This document shows positions 36,923 through 46,076 of a stretch of 64,000 nt of DNA, in pieces. The DNA is from Alphaproteobacteria bacterium (lineage in GTDB: Bacteria > Pseudomonadota > Alphaproteobacteria > Caulobacterales > Maricaulaceae). A program made the translations under genes and the position numbers. The stretch covers positions 372,001 through 436,000 of the forward strand of contig JANSXV010000002.1 in assembly GCA_024742735.1 (NCBI GenBank), in the 5' to 3' direction. Each line of letters opens with the position of its first letter. The first letter of the stretch is position 1. Below the pieces are notes generated by a model. The model saw only the letters and a program-made list of their open reading frames with translations, did no database searches and was not told the origin of the DNA.

Positions 36923-38446
36923 ATGACGCTCGCCGATCTGAATCCCCACGCCGCCCGCCTATCGGACCACTCCATCGCCGACCTGCTGGCCGAACCCGGC
37001 CGCGACGCCGCATTGCAGTTCGCCGCGCCGCATCTGAGTCTGGACATGCGCCGCCAGCGGTTGGACCTGAAAGCCTGGGCGGCGCTGGGCGCCTGCGCCG
37101 GGGCGGCTGAGGCGCCGGGATTCATCGCCGCGGTGGCGCGCGGCGACATCGTCAATCCGACCGAGAATCGCCCGGCGCTTCACGTCGCGTGCCGCAATCC
37201 AGACCGGCTTACCGACGCCGCGATGGCCGGCCGCCTGCGCGACGCCCGCCGCCGGACCCGCGCGTTCTGCGAGGCCCTGATCGCGCCGGACGCTCTGGAC
37301 GGGTCTGCCGTGCGCCGGATCGTGAATATCGGCATCGGCGGATCGGATCTTGGGCCGCGCATGGTCTATGATGCGCTGAAGGCCTTCCGGCGTCCGGGCC
37401 TGGAGGCGCGCTTCGTCTCCAATCTGGATCCGGCGGACCTGGATGATGCGCTGGAGGGGGCAGATCCTGAAACCACGCTCGTGCTGGTCGTATCCAAGTC
37501 CTTCACGACGCAGGAAACCTTGCTGAACGGCAGGGCCGCCCACGCCTGGCTGAGCGCGGCGCTCGGCGAGGCCGGTGCGAACCGGCGCTTCGCCGCAGCG
37601 ACGGCGGCGCCGGACAAGGCTGCGGCCTTCGGCGTCGATCCCGAGCGCATCTTCCCGTTCGAAGAGGGGGTGGGCGGGCGTTATTCCATCTGGTCGCCGG
37701 CCGGTTTGAGCCTTGAAGCCAGCCTCGGCCCGGACGTCTATGACCGCCTGCTCGCCGGCGCGCGGGCCATGGATGATCATGCCTTGTCCGCTCCGGTCGA
37801 CGCCAACGCCGCCATCGCCAAAGGGCTGATCGACGCGTGGAACCGGACAGTGCGCCGCCGGCCGGCGCGCTGCGTGGCGGCCTATTCCTCAAGGCTTGAG
37901 CGGCTGCCTGCTTATCTTCAGCAGCTGGAGATGGAATCGCTTGGAAAATCGGTGGACCTGTCCGGCGAACCGCTTTCACCGGCCCATTCCGGCGCGCTTG
38001 TCTGGGGTGGACGAGGCTCGGACCTTCAGCACTCGGTGTTCCAGTGGCTCCACCAGGGCCAGGATGAGGTCCCCGTTGATTTCATCGCCCTTGGCGACAA
38101 GGCCTTCGCCGCCGATGAGCGTGCGCGGGCGCTGAACGCCAATCTCGCCGCTCAGGGCGCTGCGCTGTCCCATGGACGTGAGAGCGATGCTCACCGCGCG
38201 ATCGCCGGCGGCCGGGCCAGCAGCACGATGGTTCTGGAGGCCCTGACGCCGGAAAGCCTTGGCGCCCTGGTCGCTTTGCATGAGCACAAGGTTTCGGTCG
38301 AGGCTGCGCTCTACGGCTCGAACCCGTTCGACCAGTATGGAGTCGAGCTCGGAAAGGACCTGGCTCGGGCGATCCTGTCAGGTGATGAGGGGTCTCTCGA
38401 CGGGCCGGCGCTTGAGCTGGCGCAGCGGCTCTACGTGCGCGACTGA
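36923..38446 (+). CDS. pgi: Glucose-6-phosphate isomerase
   Basis: Interconverts glucose-6-phosphate and fructose-6-phosphate. The 507-residue protein, counted from the ATG at 36923, has 'NIGIGGSDLGPRMVYDAL', 'VVSKSFTTQETLLN', 'GVGGRYSIWSPAGLSL', 'LPAYLQQLEMESLGKSV' and the C-terminal 'LYGSNPFDQYGVELGK'. The open frame extends further upstream into kdsD but without conserved sequence. It is 26 bases after kdsD, in the same run. Its product, fructose-6-phosphate, feeds glmS and the mannose branch downstream. Confidence 0.96.
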   Translation: MTLADLNPHAARLSDHSIADLLAEPGRDAALQFAAPHLSLDMRRQRLDLKAWAALGACAGAAEAPGFIAAVARGDIVNPTENRPALHVACRNPDRLTDAAMAGRLRDARRRTRAFCEALIAPDALDGSAVRRIVNIGIGGSDLGPRMVYDALKAFRRPGLEARFVSNLDPADLDDALEGADPETTLVLVVSKSFTTQETLLNGRAAHAWLSAALGEAGANRRFAAATAAPDKAAAFGVDPERIFPFEEGVGGRYSIWSPAGLSLEASLGPDVYDRLLAGARAMDDHALSAPVDANAAIAKGLIDAWNRTVRRRPARCVAAYSSRLERLPAYLQQLEMESLGKSVDLSGEPLSPAHSGALVWGGRGSDLQHSVFQWLHQGQDEVPVDFIALGDKAFAADERARALNANLAAQGAALSHGRESDAHRAIAGGRASSTMVLEALTPESLGALVALHEHKVSVEAALYGSNPFDQYGVELGKDLARAILSGDEGSLDGPALELAQRLYVRD

Positions 38447-38499
38447 CACGCGAGAGGCGACAGCGGGCTCCTTCTGGCTTATGTGTTAAGGTGAAGCGT

Positions 38500-38526
38500 C
38501 GAGACTCGCCGCAAAGCCGAGTCTCG
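38500..38526 (+). promoter_or_regulatory. 9-bp hairpin just upstream of the dehydratase gene
   Basis: cgagactcg (38500-38508) pairs perfectly with cgagtctcg (38518-38526) around a 9-base loop. It ends 8 bases before the AGGAGG ribosome site of the next gene. No T-run follows, so it is more likely a leader structure than a terminator. It would overlap a GTG start at 38526. Confidence 0.4.
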
Positions 38527-38549
38527 TGCGCCGCAGGAGGGGAAGGGTC

Positions 38550-40502
38550 TTGGTCAGCAACGCCGCCAACGCAGCGCGACGCTCATTCATGGCCTTCTTG
38601 CGCAATGCCGGCGCCAAGCTCGTCGGACTCCCCGGCGGTTGGAAGCGCCTGCTGAAGGTGGCCTACGATCTGTTCGCGCTGGCCGTCTCCCTCAGCGCCG
38701 CGATGGTTCTGACCTTCGGCCTTGCCGGATTCACGATCAGCGGCCTGCTTGGCGTCCTGGCTTTCGCCGCTCCGTCGCTTGTGCTGACGCTTGCATCGCG
38801 TGCGCTTTACGCACCGATCGCGTACTCCCGCGATACCGACCTGCTGCGATCGGCGCTCTTCGGCGCCGTGGTCAGCGCTACGGCCTATGCGGGCGCCGGC
38901 ATCGCGGGATTCGCGTCCTGGTCGGTCGGCGCGCTCGTGATCCTGATGGCGCTTCTGGTGGTCTTGATCGGCGGAGCGCGGGTCGTGCTCCGCGCCATCC
39001 TCTCGGGGCGTCGTCAGCGCGAGCGCGAGCGGGTGATCATCTACGGCGCCGGCGAGGCGGGCCGTCAGCTGCTCGCCGCCCTTCAGGAGCGGCGCAATTT
39101 CCAGGTCGTCGCCTTCGTCGATGACTCCGCGTCTCTCGCTGGTGCACGGATCGGCGGCGTCGAAGTCTTCCAGGCGGGCCGGATCGCCGACGTGGTGCGC
39201 ATGGTCCGCGCCGACACCGTGCTGCTGGCCATGCCCAGCATTTCCGTGCGCCGCCGCCGTGAAATCCTGCGCCGGCTGGAACCGCTGGAACAGTCCGTGC
39301 GCATCATTCCTGATCTGGAGGACATCACGCGCGGCAAGGCGCTCCTGAGTCAGGTGCGCGCCATCCCGCCCGAAGACCTCCTCGGCCGGGACCCGGTGGC
39401 GCCGGACGAAGCTCTGGTGCGCTCGGTGGTGGAAGGCCGCTCGATCATGGTGACCGGCGCCGGCGGGTCCATCGGGTCGGAGCTTTGCCGGCAGATCCTG
39501 CGGCTCAATCCGCAGAGGCTTGTGGTCATTGAGCAGTCCGAATACGCCCTTTACGCCCTGCTTGAGCGCTTACGGTCGCGGTTCGACGAGGCCGATGCGG
39601 TCGTCAGCGCCCATCTGTGCACCGTCGAGGACGAGACGCGGATGGAGCAGATCCTGTCCGAGCACGGCGTCGATGCGGTCTTCCACGCGGCCGCCTACAA
39701 GCATGTGTCGCTGGTCGAGACCAACGCAATCGACGCTGTTCGCAACAATTCGCTGGGCACGCTGCGCGTCGCGCGCGCCGCGATCCGCGCGGGCGTGTCC
39801 ACCTTCGTCCTGGTCTCCACCGACAAGGCGGTTCACCCCGCCAGCGTCATGGGGGCGACCAAACGCCTGGCCGAGCTGATCTGCCGCACTCTCAGCCATG
39901 CCCAGGACAGCACGCGCTTCGCCCTCGTGCGTTTCGGCAATGTGCTGGATTCCTCCGGCTCCGTCGCGCCGCTCTTCCGCGACCAGATCGAACGCGGCGG
40001 CCCGGTGACGGTGACCCACCCCGAGGTCACCCGCTACTTCATGACGATCAGCGAGGCCGCCCAGCTGGTCATCCAGGCCGCCGGCATGGCCGATGGCGGC
40101 GATGTTTTCGTGCTGGGCATGGGCAAGCCGGTGCGGATCATCGATCTGGCCACGCGGATGATCCGTCTCGCCGGGCATCGTCCGCGCCTGCCGGAAGAGG
40201 GCGAGCCTGGTCCCGGCGAAATCGCAATCACCTTCATCGGGTTGCGGCCCGGCGAGAAGTTGCGTGAGGAGCTCTTCGTCGGCCCTGAAGTGAAGGGTAC
40301 GGAGCATCCGATGATCCTGCGCGAAGGGGATGAGAATCTGGACCTCTCGGAGCTTAATGGTCTGATCGCCAGGCTGGAGACGGCGTGCCGCACGCGCGAC
40401 GGGGCGCTGGTGCGTGACGTGCTGGCCCATCGATATGTCGATCTTCGCACCCGTTCCAGCGCGCATGATGATGACGATCAGGGCGCGCAGATCAGGCGCT
40501 GA
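38550..40502 (+). CDS. Membrane-bound nucleotide-sugar 4,6-dehydratase (CapD/WbpM type)
   Basis: Large FlaA1-related dehydratase acting on UDP-GlcNAc-type sugars to make 4-keto-6-deoxy precursors for O-antigen, capsule or modified amino sugars. It has about 650 residues: four N-terminal membrane helices (to about 110), a first Rossmann domain ('VIIYGAGEAGRQLLAAL'), then the catalytic Rossmann domain with 'VTGAGGSIGSELCRQIL'. The catalytic triad is of the SMK kind: Ser in VSTDKAVHP, then VMGATKR with Met in place of Tyr, as in WbpM and CapD. I choose the TTG at 38550 because AGGAGGGGA lies 7 bases ahead. GTG 38526 and ATG 38589 are alternatives. Confidence 0.9.
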   Translation: MVSNAANAARRSFMAFLRNAGAKLVGLPGGWKRLLKVAYDLFALAVSLSAAMVLTFGLAGFTISGLLGVLAFAAPSLVLTLASRALYAPIAYSRDTDLLRSALFGAVVSATAYAGAGIAGFASWSVGALVILMALLVVLIGGARVVLRAILSGRRQRERERVIIYGAGEAGRQLLAALQERRNFQVVAFVDDSASLAGARIGGVEVFQAGRIADVVRMVRADTVLLAMPSISVRRRREILRRLEPLEQSVRIIPDLEDITRGKALLSQVRAIPPEDLLGRDPVAPDEALVRSVVEGRSIMVTGAGGSIGSELCRQILRLNPQRLVVIEQSEYALYALLERLRSRFDEADAVVSAHLCTVEDETRMEQILSEHGVDAVFHAAAYKHVSLVETNAIDAVRNNSLGTLRVARAAIRAGVSTFVLVSTDKAVHPASVMGATKRLAELICRTLSHAQDSTRFALVRFGNVLDSSGSVAPLFRDQIERGGPVTVTHPEVTRYFMTISEAAQLVIQAAGMADGGDVFVLGMGKPVRIIDLATRMIRLAGHRPRLPEEGEPGPGEIAITFIGLRPGEKLREELFVGPEVKGTEHPMILREGDENLDLSELNGLIARLETACRTRDGALVRDVLAHRYVDLRTRSSAHDDDDQGAQIRR

Positions 40503-40615
40503 GCGCCAGGGTGCGTCATCGCGCGGGCGCAGACTTGCCTTCGCCGCCCTGAACGCGCACAAGCACCTCCTGAACCGGCAGGCTGCGGGCGGATCGCCCA
40601 TGAGGAATTAGCACC

Positions 40616-41917
40616 ATGCGCGTCGCAATGATCGGAACGGGATATGTGGGGCTGGTGTCCGGCGCCTGCTTCGCCGAATTCGGCCACCACGTCACCTGCA
40701 TCGACAAGAATGAAGAAAAGATCGACCTGCTCAACAACGGCAATGTGCCGATCTATGAGCCCGGTCTTGACGCCATCATCGAGCGCAACGTCCGTGAAGG
40801 CCGGCTGGACTTCGCCACCGACCTGACCGAAGCCGTGCGCGCGGCCGATGTGGTGTTCATCGCGGTCGGAACCCCGTCGCGGCGCGGGGACGGCCACGCG
40901 GACCTGTCCTATGTGTTCGCCGCCGCCGAGGAAGTGGCCGCCGCCATGGACGGCTTCACCGTCGTGGTCACCAAGTCCACGGTCCCGGTCGGCACCGGGG
41001 ACCAGGTGGAATCGGTGATTCGCAAGGCGCGCCCCGATGGCGAGTTCGCCGTGGTCTCCAATCCGGAGTTCCTGCGTGAAGGCGCGGCCATCGAGGACTT
41101 CAAGCGGCCCGACCGCGTCGTCGTCGGCGTGGAGAACGACAAGGCGCGCGACGCCATGCGCGAGCTGTACCGGCCGCTGTTCCTGAACGAGACGCCGATC
41201 CTGTTCACCGAGCGGCGCACGTCAGAGCTGATCAAGTACGCCGCCAACGCCTTCCTGGCCATGAAGATCACCTTCATCAACGAGATGGCCGATCTGTGCG
41301 AATCGGTCGGCGCTGACGTGCAACAGGTCGCGCGCGGCATCGGTCTGGACAACCGCATCGGGTCCAAGTTCCTTCACGCCGGACCCGGCTATGGCGGATC
41401 CTGCTTCCCCAAGGATACGATCGCGCTGGTTCGCACCGCCGAGGAGGCCGGCGCCCCGCTGAAACTGGTGGAGACCACGGTCTCGATCAACGACGCCCGC
41501 AAGGCGCGTATGGCGGAGAAGATCATCGCCGCGGCCGGCGGCTCGGTGGAGGGCAAGACCATCGCCGTGCTCGGCCTGACCTTCAAGCCGAACACAGACG
41601 ACATGCGCGAGGCGCCGAGCCTTGCGATCGTGCCCGCGTTGCAGAAAGCCGGCGCGAACGTGCGCGCCTATGATCCCGCCGGCCTTATGGAGGCGGAGAA
41701 GCTCTTGAGCGGCGTCGAGTTCGTCACCGGCCCGTATCAATGCGTGGACGGCGCTGATCTGTTGACGATCATCACCGAGTGGAATGAGTTTCGCGCTCTA
41801 GATCTGGAGCGCGTGCGCGCCGGCTTGAAGGCGCCGGTCATCGTAGACCTCCGCAACATTTACGATCCCAAGGACATGGCCGATCGCGGTTTCACCTATG
41901 TCAGCGTCGGCCGCTGA
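40616..41917 (+). CDS. ugd: UDP-glucose 6-dehydrogenase
   Basis: Oxidises UDP-glucose to UDP-glucuronate with two NAD+, giving acidic sugars for exopolysaccharide. The 433-residue protein has the NAD motif MIGTGYVGLVSGACFAEFG, 'AVGTPSRRGDGHADLSYV', 'EFLREGAAIEDF', the catalytic cysteine in 'GYGGSCFPKDT' and 'LGLTFKPNTDDMREAPS'. galU, which makes its substrate, is at 55-56 kb on the other strand. Confidence 0.97.
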   Translation: MRVAMIGTGYVGLVSGACFAEFGHHVTCIDKNEEKIDLLNNGNVPIYEPGLDAIIERNVREGRLDFATDLTEAVRAADVVFIAVGTPSRRGDGHADLSYVFAAAEEVAAAMDGFTVVVTKSTVPVGTGDQVESVIRKARPDGEFAVVSNPEFLREGAAIEDFKRPDRVVVGVENDKARDAMRELYRPLFLNETPILFTERRTSELIKYAANAFLAMKITFINEMADLCESVGADVQQVARGIGLDNRIGSKFLHAGPGYGGSCFPKDTIALVRTAEEAGAPLKLVETTVSINDARKARMAEKIIAAAGGSVEGKTIAVLGLTFKPNTDDMREAPSLAIVPALQKAGANVRAYDPAGLMEAEKLLSGVEFVTGPYQCVDGADLLTIITEWNEFRALDLERVRAGLKAPVIVDLRNIYDPKDMADRGFTYVSVGR

Positions 41918-41931
41918 GCGATTGTGACTCG

Positions 41932-42528
41932 ATGACGGTTTCGCTGTCCGACCGGTTCTTCATTCCCCTGGCTGTCCTGGCGGCAGCGGGGCTGATCTGG
42001 GGGGCGATGCAATACCGCCCGCTGGGGCAGGACCCGGTGGTGACCGACACCAGCTTCGTGATGGAGGGCTCTGCGCTCGCCCAGCTTATCCCGGGGCCAG
42101 GCACGGAGGTCGTGTTCGACCCTGCAGCGCCCGGCGGGCCTGTTGCGCGCCTGGCGGCGACCGCGACCCTTGAAGCGGCTGGGAGCCTGTCGGCCGGGGT
42201 CGGCGCGGTGATCCCCCCGCAGTTCGAAGCGCGGCTTCCTGGCCGGACCATCGACGTGGAGATCGCGGTCAGCAATGCTGACGCCGAGCTGACCGAGCTG
42301 GGCATCGGGTATTTCACGGTGGGCTCGGGCGATACCGGTTGGCGCATGCGCGATATCACGGCGCAAGGCGGTCTGCTGACCTTGCGCCATGACATTCCGG
42401 CCGACGCGCCGCTTGGCAATAATGACTGGGTCGGCATCTGGCCGGACCCGCAGGGCGCCGGGCGCGCCGTGGCCATCCGGCGCATCGAGGTGCGGCTGGT
42501 GACCGAGACCAGCTCGAACCAGCCTTGA
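41932..42528 (+). CDS. Membrane-anchored periplasmic hypothetical protein
   Basis: A 198-residue protein with one N-terminal membrane helix (about 10-27, FFIPLAVLAAAGLIWGAM) and no clear cleavage site, so it is probably anchored with a periplasmic domain. The remainder is beta-rich and patterned like a carbohydrate-binding jelly roll: 'GRTIDVEIAVSNADA', 'TGWRMRDITAQGGLLTLRHDIP', 'VGIWPDPQGAGRAVAIRRIEVRLV'. I cannot name a family. It is 14 bases after ugd and 39 before the phosphomannomutase gene, so it belongs to the sugar-precursor transcript. A role in handling surface polysaccharide is inferred from that alone. Confidence 0.68.
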   Translation: MTVSLSDRFFIPLAVLAAAGLIWGAMQYRPLGQDPVVTDTSFVMEGSALAQLIPGPGTEVVFDPAAPGGPVARLAATATLEAAGSLSAGVGAVIPPQFEARLPGRTIDVEIAVSNADAELTELGIGYFTVGSGDTGWRMRDITAQGGLLTLRHDIPADAPLGNNDWVGIWPDPQGAGRAVAIRRIEVRLVTETSSNQP

Positions 42529-42567
42529 CGCGGTGGGCCGCGATCTCTTTAAGCCCGACAAGGACAG

Positions 42568-44088
42568 ATGGGGGACGCCATGCGCTTTGAAGCTCGACCG
42601 AACAGCTGGGAATTCGAAACCGAAGCCTTCGTCACACCGACGGGATTTCGCGAATATGACGCGCGCTGGTGGTTCGGCCATCCGGCCTCTGACACGCCGC
42701 CCCAGATCAATCTTTATGGCATCCAGGCGCTTGGGAAGGGACTCGGCACGCTGATCCATGAGCTGGGCAAGCGCCCCCACATTGTCACCGGTCATGATTT
42801 TCGCGGCTATTCCCTGTCGGTGAAGCAGGCGCTTGAAGTCGGCCTGATGGAGGCCGGGATCACCGTTCACGATATCGGCCTGGCGCTGTCGCCCATGGCC
42901 TATTTCGCCCAGTTCCACCTGGATGTGGACTGCGTCGCCATGGTCACCGCCAGCCATAACTCCAATGGCTGGACCGGCGTGAAGATGGGCGTTCAACGGC
43001 CTCTGACGTTCGGGCCGGAGGAGATGAGCCGGCTGAAGGAGATCGTCCTGAACGACGAGGGACAGGCCCGCTCCGGCGGCGGCTATGTCCGCGAAACCGG
43101 CGTCTCTGAAGCTTTCAAGGCGGATGTGGCGAAGGGCGCGTCGATCAAGCGCAAGCTGAAGGTGGTGGCCGCCTGCGGCAACGGGACGGCGGGCGCGTTC
43201 GCGCCGGACGTGCTGCGTGCGCTGGGCGCGGAGGTGATCGAGATGGATTGCGAGCTCGACCACACCTTCCCGCACTACAATCCGAACCCGGAAGACATGA
43301 AGATGCTCCACGCCCTCGCCGCGAAGGTGAAGGAGACCGGCGCGGACGTGGGCCTCGCCTTCGACGGCGACGGCGACCGGTGCGGCGTGGTGGATGACAC
43401 GGGAGAAGAGATTTTCGCCGACAAGGTCGGCCTGATGCTGGCGCGGGACCTGTCTGCGGAATATCCCGACGCGACGTTCGTCGTCGATGTGAAGTCCACC
43501 GGCCTGTATGCCATCGACCCCGTGCTCAAGGCCAACGGCGCGACGACGGACTATTACAAGACCGGCCATTCCTACATCAAACGCCGCTCCAACGATCTCA
43601 AGGCGCTGGCGGGGTTTGAGAAGTCCGGTCACTACTTCCTGCAGCCGCCGATCGGGCGGGGCTATGATGATGCGCTGGTCTCTGCGCGGTGCATCCTGGA
43701 GATGCTCGATCGCAACCCCGAAAAGTCCATGTCGGACCTGAAGAATGATCTGCCGGTCAGCTACGGCTCCCCGACCATGAGCCCGGCCTGCGCCGACGAG
43801 CTGAAATACGGCGTCGTCGAGAAGATCGTCGCGGCTTTCGAAGGCAAGCAAGCCGCACAGGAACCCGTCGCCGGGCGCGCGATCACCGATGTGAACACGG
43901 TCAACGGCGTGCGCTTCACGCTGGAGGGCGGCGCCTGGGGCCTTGTCCGCGCCAGCTCGAACACGCCGAACCTCGTGGTGGTTGTGGAAAGCCCGGACAG
44001 CAAGGACGACGCCCGGGCCGTGTTCGCCGCCATCAAGGCCGAGCTCGCCGCCCATCCTGAAGTCGGGGCGTTCGATCAGGAGTTCTGA
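42568..44088 (+). CDS. Phosphomannomutase/phosphoglucomutase
   Basis: Moves phosphate between C6 and C1 of mannose or glucose, supplying mannose-1-phosphate for GDP-mannose and glucose-1-phosphate for UDP- and dTDP-glucose. The 506-residue protein shows the phosphoserine loop TASHNSNGWTG (S129), the Mg site D266-G-D-G-D-R, the sugar-binding 'GFEKSGHYF' and the phosphate-binding 'VRASSNTPNLVV'. It is somewhat longer than the usual 460 residues because of a 25-residue N-terminal extension. An ATG at 42580 is an equally plausible start. The next gene but one makes GDP-mannose. Confidence 0.93.
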   Translation: MGDAMRFEARPNSWEFETEAFVTPTGFREYDARWWFGHPASDTPPQINLYGIQALGKGLGTLIHELGKRPHIVTGHDFRGYSLSVKQALEVGLMEAGITVHDIGLALSPMAYFAQFHLDVDCVAMVTASHNSNGWTGVKMGVQRPLTFGPEEMSRLKEIVLNDEGQARSGGGYVRETGVSEAFKADVAKGASIKRKLKVVAACGNGTAGAFAPDVLRALGAEVIEMDCELDHTFPHYNPNPEDMKMLHALAAKVKETGADVGLAFDGDGDRCGVVDDTGEEIFADKVGLMLARDLSAEYPDATFVVDVKSTGLYAIDPVLKANGATTDYYKTGHSYIKRRSNDLKALAGFEKSGHYFLQPPIGRGYDDALVSARCILEMLDRNPEKSMSDLKNDLPVSYGSPTMSPACADELKYGVVEKIVAAFEGKQAAQEPVAGRAITDVNTVNGVRFTLEGGAWGLVRASSNTPNLVVVVESPDSKDDARAVFAAIKAELAAHPEVGAFDQEF

Positions 44089-44172
44089 CACATCCCCGCT
44101 CTCTGGCCCGGCCTGTGCAATCGCGCTACTCAATCGCTCCAGGCTGGGGCGGACAGGGTGTAGGAGCGCGTC

Positions 44173-45996
44173 ATGTGCGGGATTGTCGGCATCGTGGGAT
44201 CGGGCCCGGTCAGAGAGCGTCTGCTCGCAGGGCTGAAACGTCTGGAATATCGCGGCTATGACAGCGCCGGCATCGCCGTGATTGATGACGGCGGCGCACT
44301 GCGCCGCCGCCGGGCGCCGGGCAAGCTGGCCAATCTGGACGCCGCCATCAGCGCCGATCCTGTAGAAGGCCGGTGCGGCATCGCCCATACACGCTGGGCG
44401 ACCCATGGCGCGCCGACTGAAGACAACGCCCATCCGCACCAGTCCGGCTCCGTGGCGGTGGTTCACAACGGGATCATCGAGAATTTCCGCGAGCTGAAAC
44501 GGGAGCTGGAAGCGGCCGGCCATGTCTTCGCCAGTGAAACCGACAGCGAAGTCATCGCCCATCTGATCGAAGCCGAGCGCCGGTCGGGCAAAGACATGAC
44601 GGCGGCCTTCTCAGCCGCCATCGCCCGCCTGCGCGGCGCCTATGGCATCGCGGCGGTCTGCGCCGACGAGCCTGACCGGCTCTGGGCGGCGCGCGAAGGC
44701 AGCCCGCTCGTTGTGGGCCTTGGCGATGGAGAAAGCTTCATCGGGTCCGACGCGCTCGCGCTCGCAGGGCTGACCCGCTACGTCATCTATCTGGAAGAAG
44801 GCGACTGGGTCGCCGCCGGGCCGGAAGGGGCCGTCGTGCGCGACCGCGCCGGGCGCGAGGTCTCCCGCCCTGTCCAGCTGTCGCGCGCCGTCGCGGGTTT
44901 CGCCGACAAGGGCGAGTATCGCCACTTCATGGAGAAGGAGATCCACGAGCAGCCAGACGCGCTGTCACGTACGCTGGCCGGCTATGTCGATGCGGGCGCG
45001 GGCGGCTTCCGGTCCGGAGCCGAGATCGACTGGCGCTCGGTGCGCCGCGTGGTGTTCTCCGCCTGCGGCACGGCCTTCTACGCCTGTCAGATCGCCAAGG
45101 GCTGGTTTGAACGCCAGGCCGGTCTGATCGTGGACGGTGATGTGGCCAGCGAGTTCCGCTATCGCGAGCCGATTCTCGGGCCGGATGATCTGGCCGTCTT
45201 CGTATCCCAGTCCGGTGAGACCGCCGACACGCTGGCGGCCCTGCGCTACGCGAAATCGTGCGGTGCGCGGACCCTGGCGCTGGTCAACGTGCCGGATTCA
45301 ACGCTCGCCCGAGAGGCCGACGCCGTCGCCATGACCGAGGCCGGGCCGGAGATCGGCGTGGCGTCGACCAAGGCGTTCACCGCCCAGCTCGCCGCGCTCG
45401 CCGGCCTGGCCTGCGCCGCCGGCGTTGCGCGCGGCGTCCTGGACGACGCCGAGGCGGCGGCGCTGGCGAGCGCCCTTCTGGAGGCGCCGCGCCGGGTCAA
45501 CGAAGCCCTCGCGCTGGAGCCGGAGGTGGAGGCGCTCGCGCGCGGGCTCATGAACGCCGATGATGTGTTGTATCTCGGGCGCGGGGCCTTCTTCCCGCTG
45601 GCTCTGGAAGGCGCGCTGAAGCTGAAGGAAATCAGCTATATCCATGCCGAGGGCTATCCGGGCGGGGAGCTCAAGCACGGCCCGATCGCGCTTATCGAGG
45701 ATGGCTCGCCCGTCGTGGTCGTTGCGCCGAAGGACGCCCTGTTCGGCAAGATGATGTCCAATGTCGAGGAGGTGATCGCCCGCGGCGCGCAGGTGATTCT
45801 GATCACCGATCAGCCCGGGCTTGATGAGGCGGGCGCGCTGGCCGCACATAGCCTTGTCGTGCCCACGACCCATCCGCTCATTCAGCCCATCGTGGCGGCG
45901 GTCCCGATCCAGCTTCTGGCCTATCATACCGCCGCTCTGAAGGGCACGGATGTCGACCAGCCGCGCAACCTGGCCAAATCCGTGACGGTGGAGTGA
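44173..45996 (+). CDS. glmS: Glutamine-fructose-6-phosphate aminotransferase
   Basis: Makes glucosamine-6-phosphate from fructose-6-phosphate and glutamine, the entry to UDP-GlcNAc for peptidoglycan and LPS. It has 607 residues with the N-terminal catalytic Cys (MCGIVGIVG), 'GYDSAGIAV', 'TRWATHGAPTEDNAHPH', 'HNGIIEN', two SIS domains with 'ACGTAFYACQIAK' and 'SQSGETADTL', and the final 'NLAKSVTVE'. There is no sign of a glmS ribozyme in the 84-bp leader. Confidence 0.97.
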   Translation: MCGIVGIVGSGPVRERLLAGLKRLEYRGYDSAGIAVIDDGGALRRRRAPGKLANLDAAISADPVEGRCGIAHTRWATHGAPTEDNAHPHQSGSVAVVHNGIIENFRELKRELEAAGHVFASETDSEVIAHLIEAERRSGKDMTAAFSAAIARLRGAYGIAAVCADEPDRLWAAREGSPLVVGLGDGESFIGSDALALAGLTRYVIYLEEGDWVAAGPEGAVVRDRAGREVSRPVQLSRAVAGFADKGEYRHFMEKEIHEQPDALSRTLAGYVDAGAGGFRSGAEIDWRSVRRVVFSACGTAFYACQIAKGWFERQAGLIVDGDVASEFRYREPILGPDDLAVFVSQSGETADTLAALRYAKSCGARTLALVNVPDSTLAREADAVAMTEAGPEIGVASTKAFTAQLAALAGLACAAGVARGVLDDAEAAALASALLEAPRRVNEALALEPEVEALARGLMNADDVLYLGRGAFFPLALEGALKLKEISYIHAEGYPGGELKHGPIALIEDGSPVVVVAPKDALFGKMMSNVEEVIARGAQVILITDQPGLDEAGALAAHSLVVPTTHPLIQPIVAAVPIQLLAYHTAALKGTDVDQPRNLAKSVTVE

Positions 45997-46076
45997 GACC
46001 GGGGCCCGTTCTCTCCTTGTGAGCGCGGGCCCGGCCCATTACAAGCCAGCTAGACCTTTTGCGTCGGGGGGCGTTC

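Noticed and set aside
44089-44172. Possible glmS ribozyme or riboswitch
   Set aside because: The spacer is short and lacks the ribozyme core. Such elements belong mainly to Firmicutes.
41896-44562. 888-codon minus-strand frame over the phosphomannomutase region
   Set aside because: Covers several genes with clear plus-strand products; composition is that of an antisense shadow.
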